A stretch of 35,469 nt of DNA, from assembly GCA_900552795.1 (NCBI GenBank), contig USBB01000028.1, forward strand, positions 1 to 35,469, read 5' to 3'. Below are positions 6,288-14,370 of the stretch, in pieces. This stretch comes from an uncultured Eubacterium sp. (GTDB taxonomy: Bacteria > Bacillota > Clostridia > Lachnospirales > Lachnospiraceae). The notes under the pieces are model-generated. The model was not told the origin of the DNA. It saw only the letters and a program-made list of their open reading frames with translations, and did not search any database. The translations under genes and the position numbers were made by a program. Within the stretch, counting starts at the first letter, position 1; every line of letters begins with the position of its first letter.

Positions 6288-7640
6288 TTATTTTTCGGCA
6301 AGCTGAAGTATTTGTTTCCAGCGCTTTGATAAAAAGTAGCACAGCATTGCAATCATGCCGAAGGCAAAGCTTATAGGAAAACATGCCATAACGTAAGTAC
6401 CGTCGAAGAAATATGCAATTGCATAGCCTACAGGAATTCTTACAGCCCAAAGCATCAGTATGTTGACGATAGTAGGGTAACGTACTTCGCCCATACCATT
6501 TACGAAGCTTATAATTCCGTTAAATACAGCGTATAACCATGTAAATGGCAGAACAACCCTGATATAGCGTACAGCAAAGAAAAGTACCTCAGGGTCTTTT
6601 GTAAACAGACTGAGTACCGGTTCGCAGAATATTGTTAAAATAAGTCCGGCAGTCATGGTGATGATGCCTGAAAATGCAGGAATACGTAAGCCACCTTGCT
6701 TTAAGCGCATATAATTTCTGGCACCGAGATTTTGGCCTGAAAAAGTAGTTGCTGCAGATGAAAATGATGTGATTGCAACATTTGCTATACCGGTAAGTTT
6801 AGTGGATACAGAGCATGCGGCTATGAATGCCGAACCCTGTGCATTTATAACAGACTGCATTACAATATGTCCAAGTGAATAAAGGGAGTTGTTAAGTCCT
6901 AAAGGCAGTCCGACTTTTATGATATCGGAAAGAATTTTTTTATCAAAATGGTGCGGTAAAATTGTGAAATCAAGCTCTGCATATTTCTTTTTTATGTAAA
7001 TGATACTAAAAATCCATGAACAGTACATTGCAATTATAGTAGCGAGTGCTGCGCCGGAAACGTTCATTTTAAATACTGCAACAAATAAAATATCAAGAAC
7101 TATATTTACAACACATGAAATAGCAAGAAATATAAGAGATGAGCGGCTGTCGCCCATACCTCTTAAAATTCCGGCATTAAGGTTATATCCCATATTGCCG
7201 AGGATTCCCAAAAAGACGATGCTTAAATACGCACATGAATAGCCAAATGCATCATCGGGAACCTGCATTATTTTTAAAACAAAAGGACCAATTAAAAGAC
7301 CTATTACTGTAAGAGGAATTGCGCAAATATACAAAAATGCAGTAGCGGTAGCCATTACATTTTTCAGTTTGCGGATATCGCCGCTTCCCATACACTGTGA
7401 GACAATTATGGAAACGCCGGTTCCGATGCCTAAGAATACGCAGAGCAGCAGTTCAACAGGCTGTGAACTTGTTCCTACGGCAGCTAAGGCAGCAGAGTCG
7501 CAGAAGTTGCCTATAACAAGCGTATCTACTGTGTTATAGAGCTGCTGCAAAACATTGCCTGCGCATATAGGTAGTGCGAATAATATAATTAATCGCATAA
7601 TTGGTCCTTTTGTCATATCAATTTTTTTGGTGGATTTCAT
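6288..7640 (-). CDS. MATE-family multidrug/Na+ antiporter
   Basis: A second MATE exporter, 450 residues from ATG 7640. It shows KKIDMTKGPIMRLIILFALPICAGNVLQQLYNTVDTLVIGNF at the N-terminus, LRGMGDSRSSLIFLAISC and NIVLDILFVAVFKMNVSGAALATIIA, with about 12 membrane segments. A GTG at 7649 is in frame, but ATG 7640 has better spacing from GAAAGAG. The protein is clearly related to, but not a recent copy of, the plus-strand neighbour. A 22-base inverted repeat lies upstream at 7687-7708 and may bind a regulator. Its last codon directly abuts that of the convergent MATE gene. The substrate is unknown. Confidence 0.93.
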   Translation of the reverse strand: MKSTKKIDMTKGPIMRLIILFALPICAGNVLQQLYNTVDTLVIGNFCDSAALAAVGTSSQPVELLLCVFLGIGTGVSIIVSQCMGSGDIRKLKNVMATATAFLYICAIPLTVIGLLIGPFVLKIMQVPDDAFGYSCAYLSIVFLGILGNMGYNLNAGILRGMGDSRSSLIFLAISCVVNIVLDILFVAVFKMNVSGAALATIIAMYCSWIFSIIYIKKKYAELDFTILPHHFDKKILSDIIKVGLPLGLNNSLYSLGHIVMQSVINAQGSAFIAACSVSTKLTGIANVAITSFSSAATTFSGQNLGARNYMRLKQGGLRIPAFSGIITMTAGLILTIFCEPVLSLFTKDPEVLFFAVRYIRVVLPFTWLYAVFNGIISFVNGMGEVRYPTIVNILMLWAVRIPVGYAIAYFFDGTYVMACFPISFAFGMIAMLCYFLSKRWKQILQLAEK

Positions 7641-7686
7641 AAATAACACTCTTTCTTTAATTTGTAATTAGTTTTAACAGATGATG

Positions 7687-7708
7687 TAAGGTATATTTTG
7701 GTACCTTA
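7687..7708. promoter_or_regulatory. Candidate operator upstream of the minus-strand MATE gene
   Basis: TAAGGTA and TACCTTA form perfect seven-base arms around an eight-base spacer, 47 bases upstream of the MATE start codon. The size is right for a dimeric regulator site. No local regulator gene is adjacent on this strand, and promoter elements around it are poor, so the role is inferred. Confidence 0.45.
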
Positions 7709-7808
7709 ATCCTATTATGTAAATAATAACATGTTTTCTGTAAAATACCACCGTAATTTTGATGTGTGACGGTCTAAATAAAGATTTTTTGCTGTGTTTT
7801 TAGATTAT

Positions 7809-8462
7809 TTAAAATTCTTTTTTATTGATTACTTTAATGCTGATACGGTATGAAATTATTAAAATAATAAATGAAATTAATAAGTATAACAAAAAGAATG
7901 TCTGCATACCAAGCTTTGAGACTGCGTTTAGCAGCTCATATAAGTTAATATTCATGACTTCGGCAGTCTTTACGAGGATTACGCTGATAACTGATACTCC
8001 TCCTAAAACTGCAATTATTGCAATACGTCCCTTTTCAGCTCCGAATTTTAATTGAAAAGGAAGCATAAGCGACAAAATAAGCAGTTCAGCCGGAAAAACA
8101 GTCAAGGCTGTTATAAATATCTCATTAATGGATACTGTGTTTTTTATTACTGAAATAATCAGGCAGACTGCTGTCGAAAATATGAGTGCGGAAATACTTA
8201 ATATTAATCCGAAAATATATTTTTCAAATACATAACCTTTTCTCGTTATCGGAAGTGAAAAAAGAAAAGCGTTTCCGTTGTCAAATTCATCATAACTGAT
8301 TGAGCTTAGTACGAACATAGGACAGACAAATCCCAAAAAGCTTATGGCAAATAAAGTGTTAGAAGATGTCACAGCAGTTAATATTGAAATAGCGATAATG
8401 GCCAAAAAGAAAGTCCTTTGTCCTCTCATAAGTCTGAAATCTTTAATTAGTAAACCTTTCAT
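7809..8462 (-). CDS. ABC-2-type transporter permease
   Basis: A 217-residue integral membrane protein starting MKGLLIKDFRLMRGQRTFF, a typical start of ABC-2 permeases, with about six hydrophobic segments. The motif SISYDEFDNGNAFLFSLPITRKGYV is characteristic of the short permeases paired with GntR-controlled ATPases. It overlaps the upstream ATPase gene by four bases (8459-8462), which indicates translational coupling. With that ATPase it would form an exporter; relatives in Bacillus respond to cell-wall stress or peptide antibiotics. No clear terminator was found downstream. Confidence 0.88.
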   Translation of the reverse strand: MKGLLIKDFRLMRGQRTFFLAIIAISILTAVTSSNTLFAISFLGFVCPMFVLSSISYDEFDNGNAFLFSLPITRKGYVFEKYIFGLILSISALIFSTAVCLIISVIKNTVSINEIFITALTVFPAELLILSLMLPFQLKFGAEKGRIAIIAVLGGVSVISVILVKTAEVMNINLYELLNAVSKLGMQTFFLLYLLISFIILIISYRISIKVINKKEF

Positions 8463-9310
8463 AGTCTTTCACCTCTAATCATCATTGTAATAACTTCATC
8501 AATGTTTCCGTTTTCAATAACTGTTTTAGGATAGTTTTCCATATAATACTGTTTTTGGTTGGTTAAGCAGCTATAGCCGTAACTTTCTTTTTTGACATGG
8601 AGTATATACTGTTTATCCAGTTTGTTATAGGCGGATTCGTCGGCCTTGATTACTGCATATTCGCTTAGCAGTACATCAGTATCTTCGTGAAGAATAACTT
8701 TACCGTCATGTATCATATACAGATCATCGCACAAAGCTTCTAAATCACTTGAGATATGAGAGCTTATTAAAATTGCATGTTCACTGTCGGCTTCCATAAA
8801 GTCCCTTAGCATTTCCAATAATTCGTCTCTTGCAATAACATCCAGACCTGCAGTCGGCTCATCAAGAATTAATAATTTGGCATTATGTGATATGGCAGCA
8901 ATGACCTTCAGTTTGGCTTTCATTCCGGTTGAAAAGTCTTTTAATCGTTTGTTTAACGGAAGCTGGCATTTGTTAACCTGATTCATAAAAAATGATTTGT
9001 CAAATTTGTCGTACAAATTATTCATGATCGGGATAATGTCATTAACGGTTAAATATCCGCTGAAACCGGAATCTGATAACACAACTCCCAAGTCCTGTTT
9101 ATCCTTAGCGTTAAAACCACTGAGAGGTTTTCCAAATATTTCTATATTACCTCCGTCAATGGAAATCAGACCGAGAAGTGCTTTGAATGTAGTGCTTTTG
9201 CCTGCTCCGTTCTGACCTATCAATCCTGTGACATGCCCTTTTTTAACTTCAAGTGAGCAGTTTAGTGAAAAATTATCATAGTTTTTTTGAATTTGTTCAA
9301 TTTTAAGCAT
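8459..9310 (-). CDS. ABC transporter ATP-binding protein (YtrB-like)
   Basis: A cytoplasmic ATPase of 283 residues. Walker A is GQNGAGKST (about residues 33-41), the signature region is FSTGMKAKLKV, Walker B is LLILDEPTAGLD, and the switch His lies in ISSHISSDLE. The signature reads STGMK rather than LSGGQ, common in this exporter subgroup. The C-terminal 70 residues are a family-specific extension. It lies two bases after the regulator and overlaps the permease gene by four bases. It energises export by the permease; the substrate is unknown. Confidence 0.92.
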   Translation of the reverse strand: MLKIEQIQKNYDNFSLNCSLEVKKGHVTGLIGQNGAGKSTTFKALLGLISIDGGNIEIFGKPLSGFNAKDKQDLGVVLSDSGFSGYLTVNDIIPIMNNLYDKFDKSFFMNQVNKCQLPLNKRLKDFSTGMKAKLKVIAAISHNAKLLILDEPTAGLDVIARDELLEMLRDFMEADSEHAILISSHISSDLEALCDDLYMIHDGKVILHEDTDVLLSEYAVIKADESAYNKLDKQYILHVKKESYGYSCLTNQKQYYMENYPKTVIENGNIDEVITMMIRGERL

Positions 9311-9312
9311 AT

Positions 9313-9684
9313 TCAGCCCTCCAAAATCAATTCGAATAAATTTTTAATGTCATCATCGCTGATGCCATATCGTCTGCCCTTTTGTATGGCCATTTCTAAA
9401 TCTGTCTCTAATTCCTTTTTTTGTTCTTCAAAGAGAAGTTCTGTGTTTGCGGCAGTTACAAATGTTCCTTTTCCATGCACCGTAGTGGCAAAGCCCTCGG
9501 CTTCAAGATTGTCGTATGCTTTTTTTACGGTCAGTGCGCTTATTTTTAATTCTTTGGAAAGAGCGCGCACAGAAGGCAAAATATCATCTTTTTTCAGTTC
9601 GCTGTTGCGAATTAAGAGTTTAACCTGCTCAACTATTTGTTCGTAGATAGGTACCATAGAAGAGTGGTTTATTATTATTTTCAT
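9313..9684 (-). CDS. GntR-family transcriptional regulator, YtrA subfamily
   Basis: A short GntR repressor, 123 residues from ATG 9684. The winged helix covers about residues 10-75 (YEQIVEQVKLLI, LPSVRALSKELKISALTVKKAYDNLEAEGF, GKGTFV). The C-terminal domain is only about 45 residues and helical, typical of YtrA-type regulators of ABC operons. The longer in-frame reading from 9729 would run across the promoter and is rejected. The spacing from AAGGAGG to ATG 9684 is long (about 13 bases), so the start is slightly uncertain. It heads a three-gene operon and probably represses it through the inverted repeat within its promoter. Confidence 0.9.
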   Translation of the reverse strand: MKIIINHSSMVPIYEQIVEQVKLLIRNSELKKDDILPSVRALSKELKISALTVKKAYDNLEAEGFATTVHGKGTFVTAANTELLFEEQKKELETDLEMAIQKGRRYGISDDDIKNLFELILEG

Positions 9685-9713
9685 TATTTTTAAAATACCT
9701 CCTTTTGATAAAC

Positions 9714-9742
9714 AGTGTATAACAGTCAAAAACTGTTGTCAA
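9714..9742 (-). promoter_or_regulatory. Promoter and candidate operator of the GntR-ABC operon
   Basis: On the minus strand TTGACA (9742-9737) is followed 17 bases later by TACACT. Between them lies AACAGT (9721-9726) with ACTGTT (9732-9737) around CAAAA, a 17-base inverted repeat. A further AACAGT is at 9711-9716. An operator in the spacer region fits steric repression by the first gene product. Confidence 0.6.
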
Positions 9743-9793
9743 GTGTTATATGGTGTTTATTTGCAAAAAATATTTGTCTGATTTTAAGTAATT

Positions 9794-9820
9794 TACTAAA
9801 AAAATGAGGTTTTTTTAGTA
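9794..9820. repeat. A/T-tract hairpin upstream of the pectinesterase-like gene
   Basis: Perfect 11-base arms TACTAAAAAAA and TTTTTTTAGTA enclose TGAGG. It sits between the divergent GntR operon and the pectinesterase-like gene, just upstream of an extended -10 (TGCTATAGT, about 9837-9845). It could act as a terminator-like barrier or a regulator site; the weak -35 of that promoter suggests that an activator is needed. Confidence 0.45.
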
Positions 9821-9879
9821 TCTAAAGATAAATGACTGCTATAGTATATCTATATAAATTTTAAGGAGGAGCTTGAATT

Positions 9880-12660
9880 ATGAAGCACAATAAGACACTA
9901 AGAAAAATCAGCTCATCTATTCTTGCGTTGATGCTTGCTTTGAATTTTATGCTGCCATATTTTGAGGGCAGTCTTGAAATTGTTAATGCGGCAGAAAAGC
10001 AGACTATAGAATATCAGGGGCAGACAGTTACATTATCAGACAGTGCATTGTATGTAGATGCATCGCTTGAAAGCAGCGGACAGTATAGTTTTAAGACACT
10101 GCAGGATGCTGTTGCAAATGCAAAGCCGGGAACAAAGGAGCAGCCGACAGTTATCTATCTTGCGCCAGATGTATATTGGACAGATGATTATACAAATCCG
10201 GCAGACAGAGAAAAGGATGATTTGATTGGCTTGATTATCAAACAGCCATATATAACTCTTATTGGTATGACAGGTAATCCGGAGGACGTTGTAATAGCAT
10301 CAGACAGAGGTCAGAATGCAGGAGCAAACGGAAACTTTAATACAATCGGTGTAGGTGACGGTTTCCATGCAAAAGATTTGACAATAGGTAATTATTGTAA
10401 CGTAGACCTTAATTACAAACTTGATCCTTCTAAGAATCATACAAAGAGACAGGAGTCTATTACACAGGCACAGGCTGTAACAAAGGCACCTGATGTAGCA
10501 GATATGGATGAATGGTTCTTTGAAAACTGTCATATCATCTCAAGACTTAATCTTTTCTCAAGAGATGAAAGACCTGACAGAGCACTTTATAAAGACTGCT
10601 ATATGGAATGTACAGATGATTCACTCGGAACAGGATATATCTCTATTTTCCAGGATTGTGAATTTAAACTTTTCTCTAACACACCATGCGGCGGAGCATC
10701 TTTCTATATGCAGGCTTATCTTGGATGTAAATTTACAACAGAGCTTTCAGACAATAAGACAATTACACTTTGTAAGAATACAAAACCATTTGCGTTTATT
10801 GACTGCGAATTTGGCGGAGATATGACAGGAATGGAATGGAAGCCAAGCAACTTATCAGATGATTTAAGACAGATTGTATCTAGCAATACTTTAAACGGAA
10901 AACCTCTTACAATCAGCCCGTCAAGACCTGAACTTTCAGTTACTCCGGATGAAGAGCAGATGAAAGCTTTCAAAATAGACGGAGAGTATAATATATATAA
11001 TCTTCTTAATGTAGGCGGAGATGAAGAATGGGACCCATTAGGACAGAAGGACAAGGTGCCTTTAAGTGTATGGAACATACAGTTTGATTATCCTGGTATT
11101 ACAAAGGATGTAACACCTGTTCTTCAAGGAAATCGTTCAGATTCATTGGAAGTAACACCTGTTGTTCTTGGCGGAACAGATAAGAGCATAAAATGGTCAT
11201 CAACAGATTCGACACTTATTCTTGAACCACAGAGCAACGGTAATGTTATCGTAAAGGCTGACAATACAGGCGTTGAAAATAAAAAAGCATGTCTTGTTGC
11301 TACAGCATCAAATGGAATGCAGAAAGTTCTTCATTTCGAGGTAACTCCGGAAATTACGGAAGCACCTGAATTTACATCTGCGCCGGTACTTAAAGCACCG
11401 ACAGACGGAAAGGTAGAAGTTGATTACGCTATCAATAAGGGTGAGGGACGTAAAGACATAAGTACGATAAACTGGTATCGTGCCGCAAAGGAAGACGGTT
11501 CAGACAAAGTGCTTGTAGCAAAAACAACATACGTTGAGGAAGATGCAAAGCCATATTCATCATACGTATTAAGACCTGATGATATAGGTTATTACATTAT
11601 CTGCGAAGTTATCCCTCAGGATTCAACTTCAATAGCAGGTGAAGCAAAATTTACAGGGGCATCAAAGCTTATAGAAAAGTCAGATGTCAATACAGAAGAA
11701 TTTAATACATATAATATAGACCTTGAACATCTTGCATATATCCAGGCTGAAAATGATACAGCAGAGAATAATTACGAGTGGAAGAATGAATTTAAAGACG
11801 GTTATTGGTATGGCGGATATTATCTTCCTGTTGAATACAGAGAAGGCGGTATCTGGAATGACAAGATTTACCTTCCAAAAGAAGGAGAAGATGCATATAC
11901 ATATGCAGCAGGAGCTTCAGGAGCAGAGGGAACATATGGACTTCAGACAACTACTCAGGGTGCAAGACTTGTATATGTAGACGACACATTAAGAAAAGAT
12001 ATGAAAATGGTTGTCAGTCTTTCACCTCATAAGACAGGTGCACAGGGCTTCGGAAGTGCAAAGCAGTTCCTTGATATTTACTTTAAATATGATGCTGCAA
12101 CAATGACAGGTTATGGTTTAAGAATTGCAAGAGTTCCTGAAATTACAGAACCTGAATTAAAGGATTATGCAGCAAAGTCATGTACATTTACATTGATGGA
12201 ATTTACAAACGGAGTAGCTGAACCAATCAGTGACAGCGTAGTTTCAACAGCCTTCCTTCCGGGATGTACAGTTACATTGGAAATGGCAGACAATGTACTT
12301 ACTGCTGATGTCACAACAACGACAGCACAGGATTCTGCTTATCCGGATGCAATGTCGCACGAAGTACATTTATCACATACATTTGACGAAGTAAATCTTT
12401 ACAGTGGTATCGGTTTCCAGCATACAGGAACAGCCGGTGCGGGAAAATCAGGCAACAGAACAACAATACATTCTGTAAATATTACTTATGGAGAAGAGAT
12501 TGTTGAAGGAAATGCTGACGATAATACACAACCAGATGATATTATACAGACAGGCGATACGATGCATGATATGATATTCAGACTCTCAGCACTTTTATTC
12601 TTAAGTGCAGGTGCAGGCGCAGCGGCAGTTATATATAAAAGAAAAAAGCATAATGCATAA
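9880..12660 (+). CDS. Cell-surface pectinesterase-like (CE8-type beta-helix) protein
   Basis: A 926-residue exported protein. Residues 1-37 are a signal peptide (LALMLALNFMLP, likely cut after VNA). About 55-345 resemble the right-handed beta-helix of pectin methylesterases: FKTLQDAVANAKPG, PTVIYLAPDVYW, the QAQAVTK segment, and ALYKDCYMECTDDSLG, which aligns by eye with the family's FYRDCYIxGTVDFIFG so that Asp247 takes the nucleophile place. The usual Gln-Asp before it is replaced by Leu225-Phe226. Two Ig-like segments follow (about 400-485 and 490-600), then a lectin-like domain of about 250 residues. The C-terminus has QTGD, a hydrophobic helix and KRKKHNA, like a sortase or membrane anchor but without the LP of LPxTG. 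AAGGAGG precedes ATG. Pectin demethylation is likely, but the altered active site leaves doubt. Confidence 0.82.
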   Translation: MKHNKTLRKISSSILALMLALNFMLPYFEGSLEIVNAAEKQTIEYQGQTVTLSDSALYVDASLESSGQYSFKTLQDAVANAKPGTKEQPTVIYLAPDVYWTDDYTNPADREKDDLIGLIIKQPYITLIGMTGNPEDVVIASDRGQNAGANGNFNTIGVGDGFHAKDLTIGNYCNVDLNYKLDPSKNHTKRQESITQAQAVTKAPDVADMDEWFFENCHIISRLNLFSRDERPDRALYKDCYMECTDDSLGTGYISIFQDCEFKLFSNTPCGGASFYMQAYLGCKFTTELSDNKTITLCKNTKPFAFIDCEFGGDMTGMEWKPSNLSDDLRQIVSSNTLNGKPLTISPSRPELSVTPDEEQMKAFKIDGEYNIYNLLNVGGDEEWDPLGQKDKVPLSVWNIQFDYPGITKDVTPVLQGNRSDSLEVTPVVLGGTDKSIKWSSTDSTLILEPQSNGNVIVKADNTGVENKKACLVATASNGMQKVLHFEVTPEITEAPEFTSAPVLKAPTDGKVEVDYAINKGEGRKDISTINWYRAAKEDGSDKVLVAKTTYVEEDAKPYSSYVLRPDDIGYYIICEVIPQDSTSIAGEAKFTGASKLIEKSDVNTEEFNTYNIDLEHLAYIQAENDTAENNYEWKNEFKDGYWYGGYYLPVEYREGGIWNDKIYLPKEGEDAYTYAAGASGAEGTYGLQTTTQGARLVYVDDTLRKDMKMVVSLSPHKTGAQGFGSAKQFLDIYFKYDAATMTGYGLRIARVPEITEPELKDYAAKSCTFTLMEFTNGVAEPISDSVVSTAFLPGCTVTLEMADNVLTADVTTTTAQDSAYPDAMSHEVHLSHTFDEVNLYSGIGFQHTGTAGAGKSGNRTTIHSVNITYGEEIVEGNADDNTQPDDIIQTGDTMHDMIFRLSALLFLSAGAGAAAVIYKRKKHNA

Positions 12661-12714
12661 CAAATAAAACTTAAAGTTGCATATCTCTTTGCCTAATATA
12701 TATATTAAAAAATG

Positions 12715-12753
12715 CAGGCGGTTCACTTACTAAAGTGAGCCGCCTGTATTTTG
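12715..12753 (+). terminator. Terminator after the pectinesterase-like gene
   Basis: CAGGCGGTTCACTT and AAGTGAGCCGCCTG pair over 14 bases with one G-U, with loop ACTAA, followed by TATTTTG. It is GC-rich against an AT-rich background. It lies between convergent genes and may also serve the AraC gene. Confidence 0.85.
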
Positions 12754-12795
12754 TGCAAGCATAAGTGGGGAAATTACTTTTTGACACTGTAATCT

Positions 12796-13620
12796 TTATA
12801 TATATGTCTTGCGATATTTGCTTGGTGAAATTCCATTTAATCTGTAAAAGGAATCTCCAAATGAATTGCCGTCGGAGAAACCACATTCAAGAGCAATTTC
12901 TGTTATAGATTTATCGGAATTAATAAGAAGATGTTTTGCAGCTTCCATACGTACATATATTATGTATTCTTTCAGCCTGTAGCCTGTAAAAGCCTTGAAT
13001 TTTTTTGACAGAGCGGATTCGCTTATATTAAAATCGTGGGCAATCTGCTTTATTGAAATATCATTCATGTATTCTTTCATAATGTAGTTAAGAATGTCCT
13101 GTATAAGCCTGTTTTTCGTATCCATTTTTTGTATTACATTATTGTCATAGCGTTGGCAGCGAAGAATAAACAGTATAAGCTGATACATATATGCATAGTT
13201 AAGTGGAAGTGAAATTTCATCAAGATTGGTATTTTCATATGCGATTTTATCCATAATGCTGTTTACAAATTCGATTCTTTTTTCAGGTATTTTGGTTATC
13301 TTTTTTGATAATAATTCATCGACTGCATTTTTACCAAGCATATATTCGAACCATGAAAAAAAGTATTCGGACATATATACATCTTTTCTGATATTTTCTT
13401 TTTGGGAAATGTAAGTTGTTCTGTGGCAGCAGCCTTTTGGGATTATTATGATTGAACCGGATTCAAGTTCATATAAGTCTCCGTCAATTTCAAGCATGCT
13501 GTGACCTTTGACAATGTAATATAATTCATGATAATCGTGGTAATGTGTGGATGACATTTTGTAAGTCGCTTTTCTTAATTTAGTTGAGGTAGTCAAATCA
13601 GCTCTTATTGGTTTAAACAT
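12796..13620 (-). CDS. AraC-family transcriptional regulator with cupin sensor domain
   Basis: A 274-residue regulator. Residues about 20-75 form a cupin (HYHDYHELYYIVKG, IDGDLYELESGSIIIIPKGCCHRT), the usual sugar-binding domain of AraC activators. Residues about 170-270 hold the two helix-turn-helix units (IKQIAHDFNISESALSKKF and ITEIALECGFSDGNSFGDSF, ending GISPSKYRK). ATG 13620 has AAAGGAGAT upstream. It is convergent with the pectinesterase-like gene, so it likely senses a pectin-derived sugar and activates surface enzyme genes. That link rests on position only. Confidence 0.92.
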   Translation of the reverse strand: MFKPIRADLTTSTKLRKATYKMSSTHYHDYHELYYIVKGHSMLEIDGDLYELESGSIIIIPKGCCHRTTYISQKENIRKDVYMSEYFFSWFEYMLGKNAVDELLSKKITKIPEKRIEFVNSIMDKIAYENTNLDEISLPLNYAYMYQLILFILRCQRYDNNVIQKMDTKNRLIQDILNYIMKEYMNDISIKQIAHDFNISESALSKKFKAFTGYRLKEYIIYVRMEAAKHLLINSDKSITEIALECGFSDGNSFGDSFYRLNGISPSKYRKTYI

Positions 13621-13801
13621 AAGCTTTATCTCCTTTAATGTAAAAAACTATTATGCGACCTCTCATTTAAGTGTTTAAAATCTCTGCCCTATTGTAATCA
13701 CGGGTAAAATCATAAATTTTTATACTGTATTTATATTACAAAATTATACAAAAAAATATTATAAAAGCAATATGTAAAATACATTTTACATATATTTCCG
13801 T

Positions 13802-13858
13802 TTGTTGACATTTCAACAAAGCTGTGCTATAGTTTCAGAGTTGTTGAAATGTCAACAA
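13802..13858 (+). promoter_or_regulatory. MarR-operon promoter with two mirrored 18-base operators
   Basis: TTGACA (13805-13810), a 17-base spacer and TATAGT (13828-13833) form a near-consensus promoter. TTGTTGACATTTCAACAA at 13802-13819 covers the -35, and its exact reverse complement TTGTTGAAATGTCAACAA at 13841-13858 covers the start region. Each is a near-palindrome of the size bound by MarR dimers. The two sites flank the -10, so occupancy would block initiation and autoregulate the operon. Confidence 0.85.
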
Positions 13859-13885
13859 GATTATGACACAAATGAGATTTAAGAA

Positions 13886-14350
13886 ATGAGGATTAGTGTG
13901 AAAGAAAGGTTTGAAACATTTACTGTGTTGATAAACAGAATCAGCCGCAATATCCGTAAAATTAAAAACGGAGAAATGTCAGAGTATAATCTTAGAAGTT
14001 CTCATATTTCATGCTTATATTACTTATATTTGTCAGACGGGCTGACAGCGACAGACCTTTGTGAACGTTGTGAGGAGGATAAGGCGACTATTTCACGCTC
14101 ACTTGATTATCTGGAGAAAAATGGTTACTTAATATGTGAATCTTATGGTACTAAGAGATATAAAAGCGCGTTCAATTTAACTGATAAGGGGCTTGAGACA
14201 GGTAAGAAAATTGCGGATAAAATTGACATGGTTATTGATGATGTAAGCTGCTATCTTACAGATGAAGAAAGAGAAGCATTTTATCACAGCCTTACTGTTA
14301 TAAGTGAAAGGCTTGAGCTTATAAATAAAAGAGTAAATAAAAGAAATTAA
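13886..14350 (+). CDS. MarR-family transcriptional regulator
   Basis: A 154-residue winged-helix regulator of normal MarR length. The helix-turn-helix and wing cover about residues 35-105: LRSSHISCLYYLYLSDGLTATDLCERCEEDKATISRSLDYLEKNGYL, then YKSAFNLTDKG. Flanking helices (ETFTVLINRISRNIRKIK and the C-terminal LTDEEREAFYHSLTVISERL) form the dimer region. Cys residues at about 52-65 could make it redox-responsive, which is speculation. ATG 13886 has a poor ribosome site; GTG 13898 has GAGG at suitable spacing and is an alternative start. It heads an operon with an aldehyde dehydrogenase 20 bases downstream and probably binds the mirrored sites at 13802-13858. Confidence 0.92.
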   Translation: MRISVKERFETFTVLINRISRNIRKIKNGEMSEYNLRSSHISCLYYLYLSDGLTATDLCERCEEDKATISRSLDYLEKNGYLICESYGTKRYKSAFNLTDKGLETGKKIADKIDMVIDDVSCYLTDEEREAFYHSLTVISERLELINKRVNKRN

Positions 14351-14370
14351 ATATATAGAGATTAATAAAG

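Noticed and set aside
7780..7808. Terminator for the ABC permease gene
   Set aside because: Only weak TCTAAA/TTTAGA pairing and no GC-rich stem.
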